Positions 44,767-53,785 of a stretch of 64,000 nt of DNA are shown here, one piece after another (position 1 is the stretch's first letter; each line of letters begins with the position of its first letter). The stretch lies in NCBI GenBank assembly GCA_023151275.1, contig JAKLJI010000001.1, positions 688,220-752,219 on the forward strand, written 5' to 3'. The notes under the pieces are model-generated. The model was given only the letters and a program-made list of their open reading frames with translations. It was not told where the DNA came from and did not search any database. Source of the DNA: Bacteroidia bacterium (GTDB taxonomy: Bacteria > Bacteroidota > Bacteroidia > UKL13-3). Position numbers and translations under genes: made by a program.

Positions 44767-45327
44767 TTATTCAGCAGGTGTTTCAGTAGCTTCAGCAGCA
44801 GGAGCTTCTTCAGCACCGGCTTCAGTTTCAGAACCGCTTGCCTCAGCAACAGCAGCTTCAGCAGCGGCAGCAGCTAATTTAGCAGCGATTTTCTCTGCAC
44901 GAGCAGCATTTGCTTTTGCTTCATCAGCAAGTTTTGCAGCAAGTTTCTCGCTCGCAGAAAGGCTAACGCGTGATTTGTGCTGTTCAACTTTGTTGTTTTT
45001 CTCTTCAATCCAAGCTGCAAATTTTGCATCAGCTTGTTCTTGAGTAAGTGCTCCTTTGGTTACACCTTTTGCAAGGTGAAGTTTCATCAAAGCGCCTTTG
45101 TACGATAAAATAGCACGGCAGGTGTCTGTAGGTTGAGCACCATTTTGAAGCCATTTTACGGCCTTGTCTACATCCAGCTCAATTGTTGCTGGTTGTGTCT
45201 GAGGAAGGTATGAACCGATTTTTTCGATGAATTTACCATCCCTCGGAGCACGTGAATCCGCCACCACTACGTGGTAAAAAGGCGATTTTGAACGTCCGTG
45301 ACGTTGCAGCCTGATTTTTACTGACAT
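44767..45327 (-). CDS. rpsP: Ribosomal protein bS16 with Ala-rich C-terminal extension
   Basis: 186 residues. The first 80 or so are the S16 core (MSVKIRLQRHGRSKSPFYHVVVADSRAPRDGKFIE...YLPQT, then DKAVKWLQNGAQPTDT). The remaining 100 form a charged and Ala/Glu-rich helical tail (AAKLADEAKANAARAEKIAAKLAAA, AEEAPAAEA), as is usual in Bacteroidota but absent in E. coli (82 residues). First gene of the rpsP-rimM unit. Its leader carries a GC hairpin (45349-45370). Confidence 0.97.
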   Translation of the reverse strand: MSVKIRLQRHGRSKSPFYHVVVADSRAPRDGKFIEKIGSYLPQTQPATIELDVDKAVKWLQNGAQPTDTCRAILSYKGALMKLHLAKGVTKGALTQEQADAKFAAWIEEKNNKVEQHKSRVSLSASEKLAAKLADEAKANAARAEKIAAKLAAAAAEAAVAEASGSETEAGAEEAPAAEATETPAE

Positions 45328-45348
45328 ATTGTTTTTCTTGTTGTTAAT

Positions 45349-45370
45349 CCCCGGTTCTCCAGTTCCGGGG
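45349..45370 (-). promoter_or_regulatory. GC hairpin in rpsP leader
   Basis: CCCCGG, 10-nt loop, CCGGGG, about 20 nt upstream of the rpsP ATG on the minus strand. No T-run follows, so it is not a simple terminator. It could be a translational control hairpin. Confidence 0.4.
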
Positions 45371-45478
45371 GTTGCAAAGGTGGGAATTCTCCCTGAAAAT
45401 TACAAATAGCTTTGATTATTTGTGTTCAGTTTTAACTACATACAGGCATTTTCAACCGAACTTAAACGCCAATTCAGC

Positions 45479-45952
45479 TCAAGCTTCGTAGCTCCAACAA
45501 GAAAACTGACTGAAATGATGGCTAAAATGCTTGGACTGAAAGGTGTACCATTCATTTCTTTTCAGTAAGCCAAAAACAGGATGCACATGTGCGGCATCTG
45601 GGTTCTGTTCCCAATAATTCAGAAATAAATCCAATTCAAGCTTCAATTCAAGCTTAGCTTGTTGAAAATTAGCGAACATGTAGGGATAAAAATCATCCTT
45701 CAAAAAAGGAGCCGGCACACCACGCTTCAAAGGCAAATCGCTCAAAAGAAACAATTGCTTTACTTTTTCTAGTTTTTCTAAGGGAGTAGTTAATTCAACC
45801 TGCAACTCTCCCCTTCCAATACGTAAAGGTAAAATCAAATGTTCCAGCATTTGCCGGGCATTCATGCGGCCCCAAAGGGCTGGAGTTTCTTCGGATAAGG
45901 CATTCAATAGCAATTCCAAATCAATTCCCGGAAAAGGTATAAAATTGGCCAT
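45479..45952 (-). CDS. DUF1569 (DinB-like) protein
   Basis: 157 residues. The motifs RMNARQMLEHLILPLRIG and the ending VHPVFGLLKRNEWYTFQSKHFSHHFSQF are those of DUF1569 (DinB/YfiT four-helix fold). The His positions (EHLI and SKHFSHH) match the metal site of that fold. In other genomes this domain is fused to or placed near paaZ-type aldehyde dehydrogenases; here it is not. It overlaps the previous gene by one nt (TAATG). Function unknown. Confidence 0.8.
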   Translation of the reverse strand: MANFIPFPGIDLELLLNALSEETPALWGRMNARQMLEHLILPLRIGRGELQVELTTPLEKLEKVKQLFLLSDLPLKRGVPAPFLKDDFYPYMFANFQQAKLELKLELDLFLNYWEQNPDAAHVHPVFGLLKRNEWYTFQSKHFSHHFSQFSCWSYEA

Positions 45953-46503
45953 TAGGGATTTATTTCAAAAATGACATAAGAAGCCCCTTTGGGTTTCATC
46001 CAAATTTGGCCATCGTTTCCAAGCATTGCCCCTTTCTTGTTTCTAAATATTTCTTTGGGGTCTTGATGAAGAATTGCTTCTACAAAAGGTGGACTGAAAA
46101 TGGAATCAAAATTTTTCAAAAACTCTTTTTTAGTCTTGTAATCCCTTAAGGGAAACTGAATCAGGCTGGCAATTTTATCCTTGTTCCTGTCCATGACATC
46201 CCATTGAAAATGCTCAAAAAACTTAATAAAACGCTTGGCATTCGGGAATCCAGCTTGTGTCCAACTCATCACAATGGTGCTGTCGCGAAACAGTTGCGAT
46301 TTATTCTGGTACTCATTAGGCAAGGTATAATCAATAACCTTGGCATCTAAGCCCGGAATTGAACCTTCGTAATCGTCTTTTACTTTAAATCCACCCTCGC
46401 TTTTTGTGGTATCTTCAGGCGGAAATACAATATGTACCGTTGGCTCCTGACAAGCCGTGGCCACAAAGCCTAAAGAAAGTAGTGCCAAAATAAAATTTCT
46501 CAT
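45952..46503 (-). CDS. Hypothetical lipoprotein
   Basis: 183 residues. Lipobox VATAC at about residues 14-18 (MRNFILALLSLGFVATAC). The mature part has KRFIKFFEHFQWDVMDRNKDKIASLIQFPL and EAILHQDPKEIFRNKKGAMLG, resembling the region of small hydrophilic lipoproteins with a nuclear-transport-factor-2-like fold, but not assignable. It overlaps purB by 4 nt (ATGA) and DUF1569 by 1 nt, so all three genes are coupled. Confidence 0.65.
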   Translation of the reverse strand: MRNFILALLSLGFVATACQEPTVHIVFPPEDTTKSEGGFKVKDDYEGSIPGLDAKVIDYTLPNEYQNKSQLFRDSTIVMSWTQAGFPNAKRFIKFFEHFQWDVMDRNKDKIASLIQFPLRDYKTKKEFLKNFDSIFSPPFVEAILHQDPKEIFRNKKGAMLGNDGQIWMKPKGASYVIFEINP

Positions 46504-47852
46504 TCTGCTATTCCAGTATAGGTATGCGGTGTAATCCTTAACAATTCTTGTTTCACCTCATCACTTAATTGCAAGGTATGAATAAATTCGCGAATATGCT
46601 TTTCGCCAATGCGTTCATTGGTTCTGGTCAAGGCCTTCAACGCCTCATAAGGTTTTTCATAGCCTTCTCTACGAAGTATGGTTTGAATAGCCTCGGCAAC
46701 AACCGCCCAATTATCTTCCAAATCGGCGGCTAGCTTGCTTTCATTTAACAACAATTTGCCCAACCCTTTGCTCAAACTCATCAAAGCAATTTTCTGGTGT
46801 GCAAAAGGCAAGCCAATGTTTCGTAAAACAGTGCTATCTGTTAAATCGCGTTGCAACCTGGATACAGGTAACTTCAATGCAAGATGGTCGAACAAGGCGT
46901 TGGATATACCTAAATTACCTTCTGCGTTTTCAAAATCAATCGGATTTACTTTATGCGGCATGGCGCTTGAGCCAACCTCACCGGCCTTAAGTTGTTGCTT
47001 GAAATAATCCATTGCAATATACTGCCAAACATCGCGCGAGAAATCCACCAATATGGTGTTTATGCGTATGCAGGCATGAAAAATTGCAGCCAATTGGTCG
47101 TAATGTTCAATTTGAGTTGTGGTTTGTGAACGCTTTAAGCCTAACGTTTCGTTCACAAATGTGTTAGCAAAAGCTTTCCAATCAATTGATGGATAAGCTA
47201 CATAATGTGCATTGAAATTTCCGGTAGCTCCACCAAATTTTGCAGGAAACGCCAATGTTTTTAACTGCTCGAGTTGAATGCTTAAACGCTCTACAAAAAC
47301 TTTCCATTCCTTGCCCAAACGGGTTGGCGAGGCAGGTTGACCATGGGTTCTTGCCAACATCGGAATGGCTTTCCAGGATTCAGCCTGTTCTTCCATTTTT
47401 TGCAAGACTTTCTCCATTTCCGGAACAATTACTTGCTGCAAAGCTTCCTTCAAACTCAATGGAATTGCTGTATTGTTGATATCCTGTGAGGTCAATCCAA
47501 AATGAATAAACTCCAGTGCATCACCCAAACCCAAATCCTTCATTTTGTCCTTTAGGAAATATTCAACCGCTTTCACATCGTGGTTGGTGGTTTTCTCAAT
47601 TTCTTTTACGGCCAGTGCATCGGTTTCTGAAAAATCCAGGTAAATCTTACGAAGAAACTCCTCTGTTTCAGGATTTAGCCTGCCATCTAGCTGTGGCAAT
47701 GGAAGTTTACACAGGGAAATGAAGTATTCCACTTCAACCAAAACCCTGTAACGGATGAGTCCAAATTCGCTGAAAAAAGGAGCTAAATCTAAACTTTGCC
47801 TCCGATACCTTCCGTCGGCGGGGCTAATTGCGCTGAGTGTTGTGAGTTCCAT
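46500..47852 (-). CDS. purB: Adenylosuccinate lyase
   Basis: 450 residues. Removes fumarate from SAICAR and adenylosuccinate in purine synthesis (cytosol). The fumarase/aspartase family signature GSSAMPHKVNPIDFENAEGN is clear, with TSQDINNTA and TTNHDVKAVEYFLK (catalytic His region) earlier. The longer form, with a C-terminal extension as in E. coli PurB. First gene of the purB - lipoprotein - DUF1569 unit, divergent from sppA. Confidence 0.97.
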   Translation of the reverse strand: MELTTLSAISPADGRYRRQSLDLAPFFSEFGLIRYRVLVEVEYFISLCKLPLPQLDGRLNPETEEFLRKIYLDFSETDALAVKEIEKTTNHDVKAVEYFLKDKMKDLGLGDALEFIHFGLTSQDINNTAIPLSLKEALQQVIVPEMEKVLQKMEEQAESWKAIPMLARTHGQPASPTRLGKEWKVFVERLSIQLEQLKTLAFPAKFGGATGNFNAHYVAYPSIDWKAFANTFVNETLGLKRSQTTTQIEHYDQLAAIFHACIRINTILVDFSRDVWQYIAMDYFKQQLKAGEVGSSAMPHKVNPIDFENAEGNLGISNALFDHLALKLPVSRLQRDLTDSTVLRNIGLPFAHQKIALMSLSKGLGKLLLNESKLAADLEDNWAVVAEAIQTILRREGYEKPYEALKALTRTNERIGEKHIREFIHTLQLSDEVKQELLRITPHTYTGIAE

Positions 47853-48008
47853 CCGGTTTAATTTTCAAGCCGCAAAATAAGCAAACATTCAATTGCCGGC
47901 CCAGCATTTTTCCCTTCAGCGGGTTGATTGTCCTGTTATCACTTAAAAAAAGACAACCAAAGCGCAGTGTTTGTATATTTACAGCCTCAATTCGATTATT
48001 TCATCACC

Positions 48009-49778
48009 ATGAAACAATTTTTTAAATTCACATTCGCAAGTATGCTGGGCTTTGTAATTGGCTCAATTGTACTTATTTTCTTCCTAGCTGGACTTATCGG
48101 TGGAATAGCCGCCGGTTTTTCTGAAGAACCACAGGAGATAAAACTGGACGCCAATTCGGTACTTCACTTAAAAATAAACTATGAAGTTCCTGAACGAACC
48201 GATAAAAATTCCTTCAACTTGGGAGCACTCGGACTTCCTGAAGGGCCTCGGGCTTTTGGATTGAACGATATACTTTCCAACATCAAAAAGGCAGCCGAGG
48301 ATGAACAAATCAAAGGCATTCTCTTGGAGGTTGACATGAGTGTGAATTCGTATGCGGTTTTGGAAGAAATCAGAAACCAGCTTATCGAATTCAAAAAATC
48401 TAAAAAATTCATCATAGCTTACACCGAAATGACCGATGAACACGGTTATTACCTTGCGTCTATTGCCGATAAATTTTACCTCAATCCAAGTGGCGACCTG
48501 CTACTTAACGGATTTGCTTCGCAGGTGGTTTATTTAAAAGGAGCGCTTGAAAAACTGGGCTTGGAACCGCAATTGATTCGCCATGGAAAATACAAAGCTG
48601 CCGGCGAACCGCTAATTGCAAAAAGCATGAGTGCTGAAAACAGAAGCCAAATCGAGAGTTATATGGGAAGTTTGTATCATCACTTCACAGCAAATGTGGC
48701 CAAGGCGCGCAAAAAATCAGCCAAAGAGGTAGAAGATATCATCAATACGCTCCAAATCCGTGAAGGTGGAGATGCGGTAAAATTGGGTATGATTGACGGT
48801 TTGAAGTATGCAGACGAGGTTGAAGCCGAAGTGAAACGAAAAGCCGGAATTGGAGAAAAGGACAAACTCAATTTGGTAAGCCTCGGTAAATACAAATATG
48901 CAAACGCGAAGGTTTCAACTTCGGAAAACAAGATTGCCGTAATCTATTGCACCGGTGATATTGTGGGTGGCAAAAGTGCGGATGGTACCATGGGTTCTGA
49001 AACCATTTGCGAAGGCATTCGTAAAGTGCGCGAAGACAATAACTTCAAAGCCCTTGTGCTTCGCATCAGCTCACCGGGTGGAAGTGCATTGGCCAGTGAT
49101 ATCATTTGGCGCGAAATTGTTCTTACCAAAAAAGTAAAGCCTGTTGTGGTTTCAATGGGTGATGTGGCTGCTTCGGGTGGCTATTTTATTGCTGCTCCTG
49201 CTGATGTTATTGTGGCTCAACCCAACACCATTACCGGCTCAATTGGTGTTTTTGGCTTGTTGATGAATGCTCGCGAGCTTATCGAAAACAAATTGGGACT
49301 GAAGGTTGAAACTGTAAAATTTGGGGAATTTGCCGATTTAGGAATGCCTGATAGAGCCCTTTCTACTTCAGAACGTGAGATCATTCAGCATACCATCGAT
49401 AAAATCTACAACGATTTTATTAAGCGTGTTGCGGATGGAAGGAAATTAACCGTTGAACAAGTAGATTCAATCGCTCAAGGACGTGTTTGGAGTGGATTGG
49501 ATGCCAAAAAAATTGGTTTGGTTGATGAATTCGGCGGATTGGATAGAGCAATCGATATTGCAGTTGCAAAAGCAAAGCTCGAGGATTTCAGGGTAGTGAA
49601 TTTGCCTGAACAAAAAGATCCCTTGCAGGAAATCATCAGTTCATTAAGTGGTGGTGCACAATCCTGGTTTATGAAACGTCAATTGGGACACAATTACCAT
49701 TGGATTCAAGAAATTCAAGAGATTACAAGATACCAGGGCATACAGGCCCGGATGGATTACAACTTACGCATCGAATAA
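48009..49778 (+). CDS. sppA: Signal peptide peptidase SppA, 67K type
   Basis: About 589 residues, one N-terminal membrane anchor (FASMLGFVIGSIVLIFFLAGLI) then a tandem S49 fold, as in E. coli SppA. The catalytic Lys lies in RHGKYKAAGEPL in the first half and the Ser in GDVAASGGYFIAAPAD in the second half. It degrades cleaved signal peptides at the membrane. ATG 48009 is chosen over an upstream alternative start because it begins directly at the anchor; a TATATTTA box is at 47974-47981. It ends at a terminator (49785-49809). Confidence 0.95.
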   Translation: MKQFFKFTFASMLGFVIGSIVLIFFLAGLIGGIAAGFSEEPQEIKLDANSVLHLKINYEVPERTDKNSFNLGALGLPEGPRAFGLNDILSNIKKAAEDEQIKGILLEVDMSVNSYAVLEEIRNQLIEFKKSKKFIIAYTEMTDEHGYYLASIADKFYLNPSGDLLLNGFASQVVYLKGALEKLGLEPQLIRHGKYKAAGEPLIAKSMSAENRSQIESYMGSLYHHFTANVAKARKKSAKEVEDIINTLQIREGGDAVKLGMIDGLKYADEVEAEVKRKAGIGEKDKLNLVSLGKYKYANAKVSTSENKIAVIYCTGDIVGGKSADGTMGSETICEGIRKVREDNNFKALVLRISSPGGSALASDIIWREIVLTKKVKPVVVSMGDVAASGGYFIAAPADVIVAQPNTITGSIGVFGLLMNARELIENKLGLKVETVKFGEFADLGMPDRALSTSEREIIQHTIDKIYNDFIKRVADGRKLTVEQVDSIAQGRVWSGLDAKKIGLVDEFGGLDRAIDIAVAKAKLEDFRVVNLPEQKDPLQEIISSLSGGAQSWFMKRQLGHNYHWIQEIQEITRYQGIQARMDYNLRIE

Positions 49779-49784
49779 AAAATT

Positions 49785-49809
49785 ACCGGAGTTCATCTCC
49801 GGTTTTTTT
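49785..49809 (+). terminator. Rho-independent terminator after sppA
   Basis: ACCGGAG, 5-nt loop, CTCCGGT, then TTTTTT. Starts 7 nt after the sppA stop. GC-rich element C follows. Confidence 0.92.
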
Positions 49810-49814
49810 GGGCC

Positions 49815-50010
49815 TTTCCGCAGCGGCAATCAAATTTTGCGCAGATTGAAAATGCAGGATGCCGCTCCGGACCGGGGCATTAGCGGTACTCCTCGGTCGC
49901 AAACCTGGCAACCTGTAGTGGCTCCGGTAGCTTCCTGTGGTCGCTTCCTCGCTCACACAGTTGCCGGCTGCGCCCTCCGGGGTACGCTGCTGCTGCCCCT
50001 AAGGCAAATC
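49815..50010 (+). repeat. GC-rich structured intergenic repeat, copy C
   Basis: Contains the loop GCTTCCTGTGGTCG (49930-49943), one nt shorter than the others, in an imperfect stem. A longer outer stem is GGCAACCTGTAGTG (49907-49920) with CACACAGTTGCC (49954-49965), allowing two bulges. It then has CTCCGGGGTA and GCCCCTAAGGCAA, as in A and B. It lies beyond the sppA terminator, so it is either outside the main transcript or reached by read-through. Confidence 0.75.
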
Positions 50011-50012
50011 CA

Positions 50013-50774
50013 TTACCGTTTCACCAATTTGTGCAATTCAAGCAACATAGAAACCCTATCGGAAGAGATTGGAATCCGCTCATCGTTAACCATCAAGTAA
50101 CCGCCTTCTGATTTCACAAAGGCATCTACGTTCTTCAGATTAACCATATAGGATTTATGACACCTGAAAAATAAAGGATGGCCTTCTAGTGCTTCTTCAA
50201 AATTCTTTAGGGTTCTACTCACAATTTGTTTTTGACCATCGCCGTAATGAATTTCGGTATATGAACTATCGGCTTTAAAAAATCGGATGGTTTCTAAATC
50301 AATAAACAACAAAGAGTTGGAACTCGGAATCGCCAATTTTGAAATAGGGGAACCCGGATTCATAATGCCTTTCAATGCTGCCAAATCATTGGCACCCTGG
50401 CTACGACGAATTTTAAAGCGGTTAAGAGATTCCTCTAAATCTTCAACCCCCAAAGGTTTTAACAAATAATCTACCGCAGATAATTTAAAGGCTTTTATGG
50501 CATATTGATTATAAGCAGTAGTAAAAATGATCCCAAAATCAACCTCCTCCGATTTGAAATAATCCATGATTTCAAGGCCACTTCTACCGGGCATTTCAAT
50601 ATCTAAAAGAACAAGATCAGGCTTATAGGCCTTTATGGCTAAAACACCGGAGGCCAGATTTTCACAATCTGCAACAACCTCAAATTCGGGAAAATACTCC
50701 CCTATCATTCCCCTCAACAACGTGCGAGCAGGTGGTTCATCATCAATAATAATTACTTTATAATTTGGGTTCAT
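50013..50774 (-). CDS. LytTR-family response regulator
   Basis: 253 residues. Receiver domain 1-120 (IIIDDEPPAR acidic pocket, DLVLLDIEMPG with the phospho-Asp, TTAY and LLKP). The C-terminal LytTR DNA-binding domain (about 150-250) contains RFFKADSSYTEIHYGDG, SRTLKNFEEAL and RCHKSYMVNL. It overlaps the upstream kinase by 17 nt. Probable transcription factor for genes answering the ligand-binding propeller of the kinase. Targets unknown. Confidence 0.93.
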   Translation of the reverse strand: MNPNYKVIIIDDEPPARTLLRGMIGEYFPEFEVVADCENLASGVLAIKAYKPDLVLLDIEMPGRSGLEIMDYFKSEEVDFGIIFTTAYNQYAIKAFKLSAVDYLLKPLGVEDLEESLNRFKIRRSQGANDLAALKGIMNPGSPISKLAIPSSNSLLFIDLETIRFFKADSSYTEIHYGDGQKQIVSRTLKNFEEALEGHPLFFRCHKSYMVNLKNVDAFVKSEGGYLMVNDERIPISSDRVSMLLELHKLVKR

Positions 50775-53667
50775 GATAATAGGTTATTGGTATGGTAAGC
50801 TTAACAAGGGTTCCCCGGGCTTTACCATCTGAGGTTAATAAATCGGTGTATTCAAGCACTATCTTCTCCTTCTTTCCTTTGTTTAATATTTCGAGTCGGC
50901 GTTGGTTTGCACCACCTGAGAAGGAGTTCCAACGCTCTTTCAATTCTCTTTTAATGCGGGCAGATTCCTCACGACCTATGCCGTTGTCTTCTACTTCCAC
51001 CAATAGAAAATTATCATGCTTATTAAAGTGAATCCGCAATTCCTTATGGCCTGTTTTATGCAACAATCCGTGTTTAATGGCATTCTCAGCAAAGGGTTGA
51101 ATTAGCATCGATGGAATTTGAAGCAATTCATCCTGCAATTCAGGACACAATTCAATGGAATAATCAAAATCATCTTCCGAAAACCTTCCTTTTTCCAGTT
51201 CAAGGTACAATTTCAACGCTTGTACTTCATCGCCTAAATTCACATAATCCTTTTCAGACATTTCTAAAATCATACGGGTTAAGCGTGAAAACTTAACCAA
51301 ATAGTTTGAAGCTAAACGTTTGTCGTTTTTGTAAATAAGTGATTGAACGGTATTCAAGGCATTGTAAAAGAAATGCGGGTTCATTTGCGAACGAATTGCA
51401 GTGAGCGTGCTTTGGCCTAAACTTTTTTCAAGCTCCATTTTCTCCATTTCCATAGCAGATTTAGCCAATTGTGCCTTAAGCCTGATTCGATAATATATAG
51501 CCACCAAACCCGCAACACCAATCACAATCACCAAAATAAACCACCACCGTTGATAAAAAGGAGAATGAATAAAAAAAAGAATTTCTTCCTTTTCCGGTGG
51601 CAAGTTTTGAAATCGAAATGAGATTCGATAATCGCCGGCTGCCAATGCTGGTAAATATAGATTTCTTGATCCTTGTGGGCATGGCAACCAATCACCTTCA
51701 TTGATTCGATAATACAGGTTACGCTCTCCGGAAGGATTGTAATTGATGATTGAATAATCAACACTTAAGGATCTGTTATTCCAATCAAAACTCTGCCAAA
51801 CTCCGGGTGTAAGATTATACTTGCCAACTTTTACCTTAGAAATTACAAAAGGAGGTTTTTCAAATTCAGCAACACCGGATGAAGCTTGCATTAATACCAC
51901 CCCTTTATTGGTAGCTACCAAGAGTCTCCCTTCGTATTCCAAAAGGTCATTGATCTCTGTATTACGCGACAGGTATTCTACCAATTGCAAAGTAGATTGA
52001 GGATTCTCAGGCTTGCAGGTATAGATACGTTCGCTGGTATGCAGAAGTATTTTGCCATTTTGAAAACGAATATCCTGAATGCCTTTAAGGTCGAGAACTT
52101 GTTCAAACCCTTTCTCTTCGGTTTGACGAAACAATTGCCCCGAGCCATCTAAAAAAAACAGGTGATTTCCGGCACTAATAATCCGTTTTGAGAAAAAGGG
52201 TTTTCCTTTATAGAGAAGTTCTTTTAATGACAGGGTATCTATTTCATATACTCCAAAATTGCTACCTAAGTATAAGCGGTTTCTACTTGGCACATAAGCC
52301 ACAGCACGTGCGCGAATGGAATGAAAAGGAAAACCACAAACTCGGGAATCATCATTTAGGGTATGTTCCTTGAACCAATTTAACCAAGGAGATTCAGGAG
52401 AGGCGTCTGGCATTTTTATTAAGCCGGCACTGCCTGAAGCCGCATAGGCATAAATACCTTTTTCAAGCAAACAAAAATCTTTTAAAGAAAAAGCTCTGTA
52501 AAAAAACTCCTTACCTTTTAAATCAATTCCCTTAAAATATCTGCTGCTAATAAAAATTCTGTCGCTTAATGTATCCGGAAACAAACTAATAACTTCATGT
52601 TGAACCGAGGGAAGCAAGTGTTTGTAGGGTTGTTTTAGATTATCCCAAATCAATGAACCGCTGCGTGTACCAATCAACACTCCTCCCTTAAACTCTTGCA
52701 TGCGTAAGGTCTTTTCTGGTCCTAATTTATGAAATCGGGTTTGCAGGTTGTTTACCAGAATTACCCCGTCTGATAAAGTAGCAAACCAATAATTGCCATT
52801 TCTATCCAGAAAAACTGAAGAAACATTGAATTCCTTAAACAAGGGTTCGCCTGCGTTTGTAAACAACTCTCCTTTTTCATTCACTCCATAAACACCATTT
52901 TGTGAACAAGCCCAATACCAGGGCCCCGCTTTGCAATAGTTTTGAAAAAAATCCTTTTTAAGGAAGGGTATCTGTTTTACTTTTCTTTTCTCAAAATTGT
53001 AATCCAAAAAATAGCCATGTCTATTGTCTCTTTCGCCAAATATGGCACCAAAGTCAGATTTTCCGGTTATTAAAAAACCCGGCAAGTAGGCAGGAATATC
53101 TTTTCGTTTCACCAATCCAACTGGCCGGGAATCCTCTATCAAGTGATAACGGTCAAATTCCTGAACAACATAATACTTGCCTAATTGTATAGATAAAGTG
53201 AACCTTTTCGGATCGGCTTTTATTACTTTAACCAGTCGTAAATGATTCAACTCAATCACTAAAACGCCTATATCCGTAAGTGTATAAAGGTAATTACTAT
53301 CTAATCCATAGCGCGTATATCCAAGAGGCCTTCCGCAATTCAACTGCTTTATGGTGTCGTTTTCAACGTAGTAAAGATACCCATCAAAACTACTGTACCA
53401 AATTCGGCCTTTAACATCTTGTTGGATTGTTGAACCCGCAGGAGAAACCGATTCTTTGCTTTGATAATTAACAAATCCATGTCCATCGTACCTGCTTAAT
53501 CCTTCGGAATGGGCCATCCAGATAAATCCCTGCTTGTCCTGAAAAACGTCATAAACAACATTACTTGGCAGACCTTCAGGCTTGCCTATTAACTTAAAAT
53601 ACGGCTCTTGCGCCAACAACTGCATGGCAACTACAAGGAACAAAATAATGAAGCCGGACTTTTTCAC
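50758..53667 (-). CDS. Propeller-type sensor histidine kinase (LytS-like)
   Basis: 969 residues. N-terminal signal, then two-component-regulator propeller repeats (about 25-600; DVFQDKQGFIWMAHSEGLSRYDG, VFLDRNGNYWFATLSDG), a Y_Y_Y-type beta domain (about 630-710), one membrane helix (FILVIVIGVAGLVAIYYRI), then a His_kinase domain. The phospho-acceptor is in QMNPHFFYNALNTVQSLI, and the ATPase N and G boxes are AENAIKHGLLHKT and VEDNGIGREES. The start codon is GTG 53667. It phosphorylates the LytTR regulator encoded downstream. The propeller faces the periplasm, so the signal is outside; no glycan-use genes are adjacent. Confidence 0.92.
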   Translation of the reverse strand: MKKSGFIILFLVVAMQLLAQEPYFKLIGKPEGLPSNVVYDVFQDKQGFIWMAHSEGLSRYDGHGFVNYQSKESVSPAGSTIQQDVKGRIWYSSFDGYLYYVENDTIKQLNCGRPLGYTRYGLDSNYLYTLTDIGVLVIELNHLRLVKVIKADPKRFTLSIQLGKYYVVQEFDRYHLIEDSRPVGLVKRKDIPAYLPGFLITGKSDFGAIFGERDNRHGYFLDYNFEKRKVKQIPFLKKDFFQNYCKAGPWYWACSQNGVYGVNEKGELFTNAGEPLFKEFNVSSVFLDRNGNYWFATLSDGVILVNNLQTRFHKLGPEKTLRMQEFKGGVLIGTRSGSLIWDNLKQPYKHLLPSVQHEVISLFPDTLSDRIFISSRYFKGIDLKGKEFFYRAFSLKDFCLLEKGIYAYAASGSAGLIKMPDASPESPWLNWFKEHTLNDDSRVCGFPFHSIRARAVAYVPSRNRLYLGSNFGVYEIDTLSLKELLYKGKPFFSKRIISAGNHLFFLDGSGQLFRQTEEKGFEQVLDLKGIQDIRFQNGKILLHTSERIYTCKPENPQSTLQLVEYLSRNTEINDLLEYEGRLLVATNKGVVLMQASSGVAEFEKPPFVISKVKVGKYNLTPGVWQSFDWNNRSLSVDYSIINYNPSGERNLYYRINEGDWLPCPQGSRNLYLPALAAGDYRISFRFQNLPPEKEEILFFIHSPFYQRWWFILVIVIGVAGLVAIYYRIRLKAQLAKSAMEMEKMELEKSLGQSTLTAIRSQMNPHFFYNALNTVQSLIYKNDKRLASNYLVKFSRLTRMILEMSEKDYVNLGDEVQALKLYLELEKGRFSEDDFDYSIELCPELQDELLQIPSMLIQPFAENAIKHGLLHKTGHKELRIHFNKHDNFLLVEVEDNGIGREESARIKRELKERWNSFSGGANQRRLEILNKGKKEKIVLEYTDLLTSDGKARGTLVKLTIPITYYHEPKL

Positions 53668-53774
53668 GCTGGTAAATTAGGCAATTCGTTTTGGGTGTAA
53701 AACTCCATTTTGTAAATCGGGTGTATCAAGCAGTGAATACCGCAAATTGCCGTGCACCTGGTCAACATTCTTCC

Positions 53775-53782
53775 TATATTTG
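53775..53782 (+). promoter_or_regulatory. -7 box (TATATTTG) of lipoprotein gene
   Basis: Exact TAnnTTTG, ending 3 nt before ATG 53786. At the normal -7 spacing the transcript would begin at or in the start codon, so the mRNA would be leaderless. Confidence 0.5.
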
Positions 53783-53785
53783 AAC

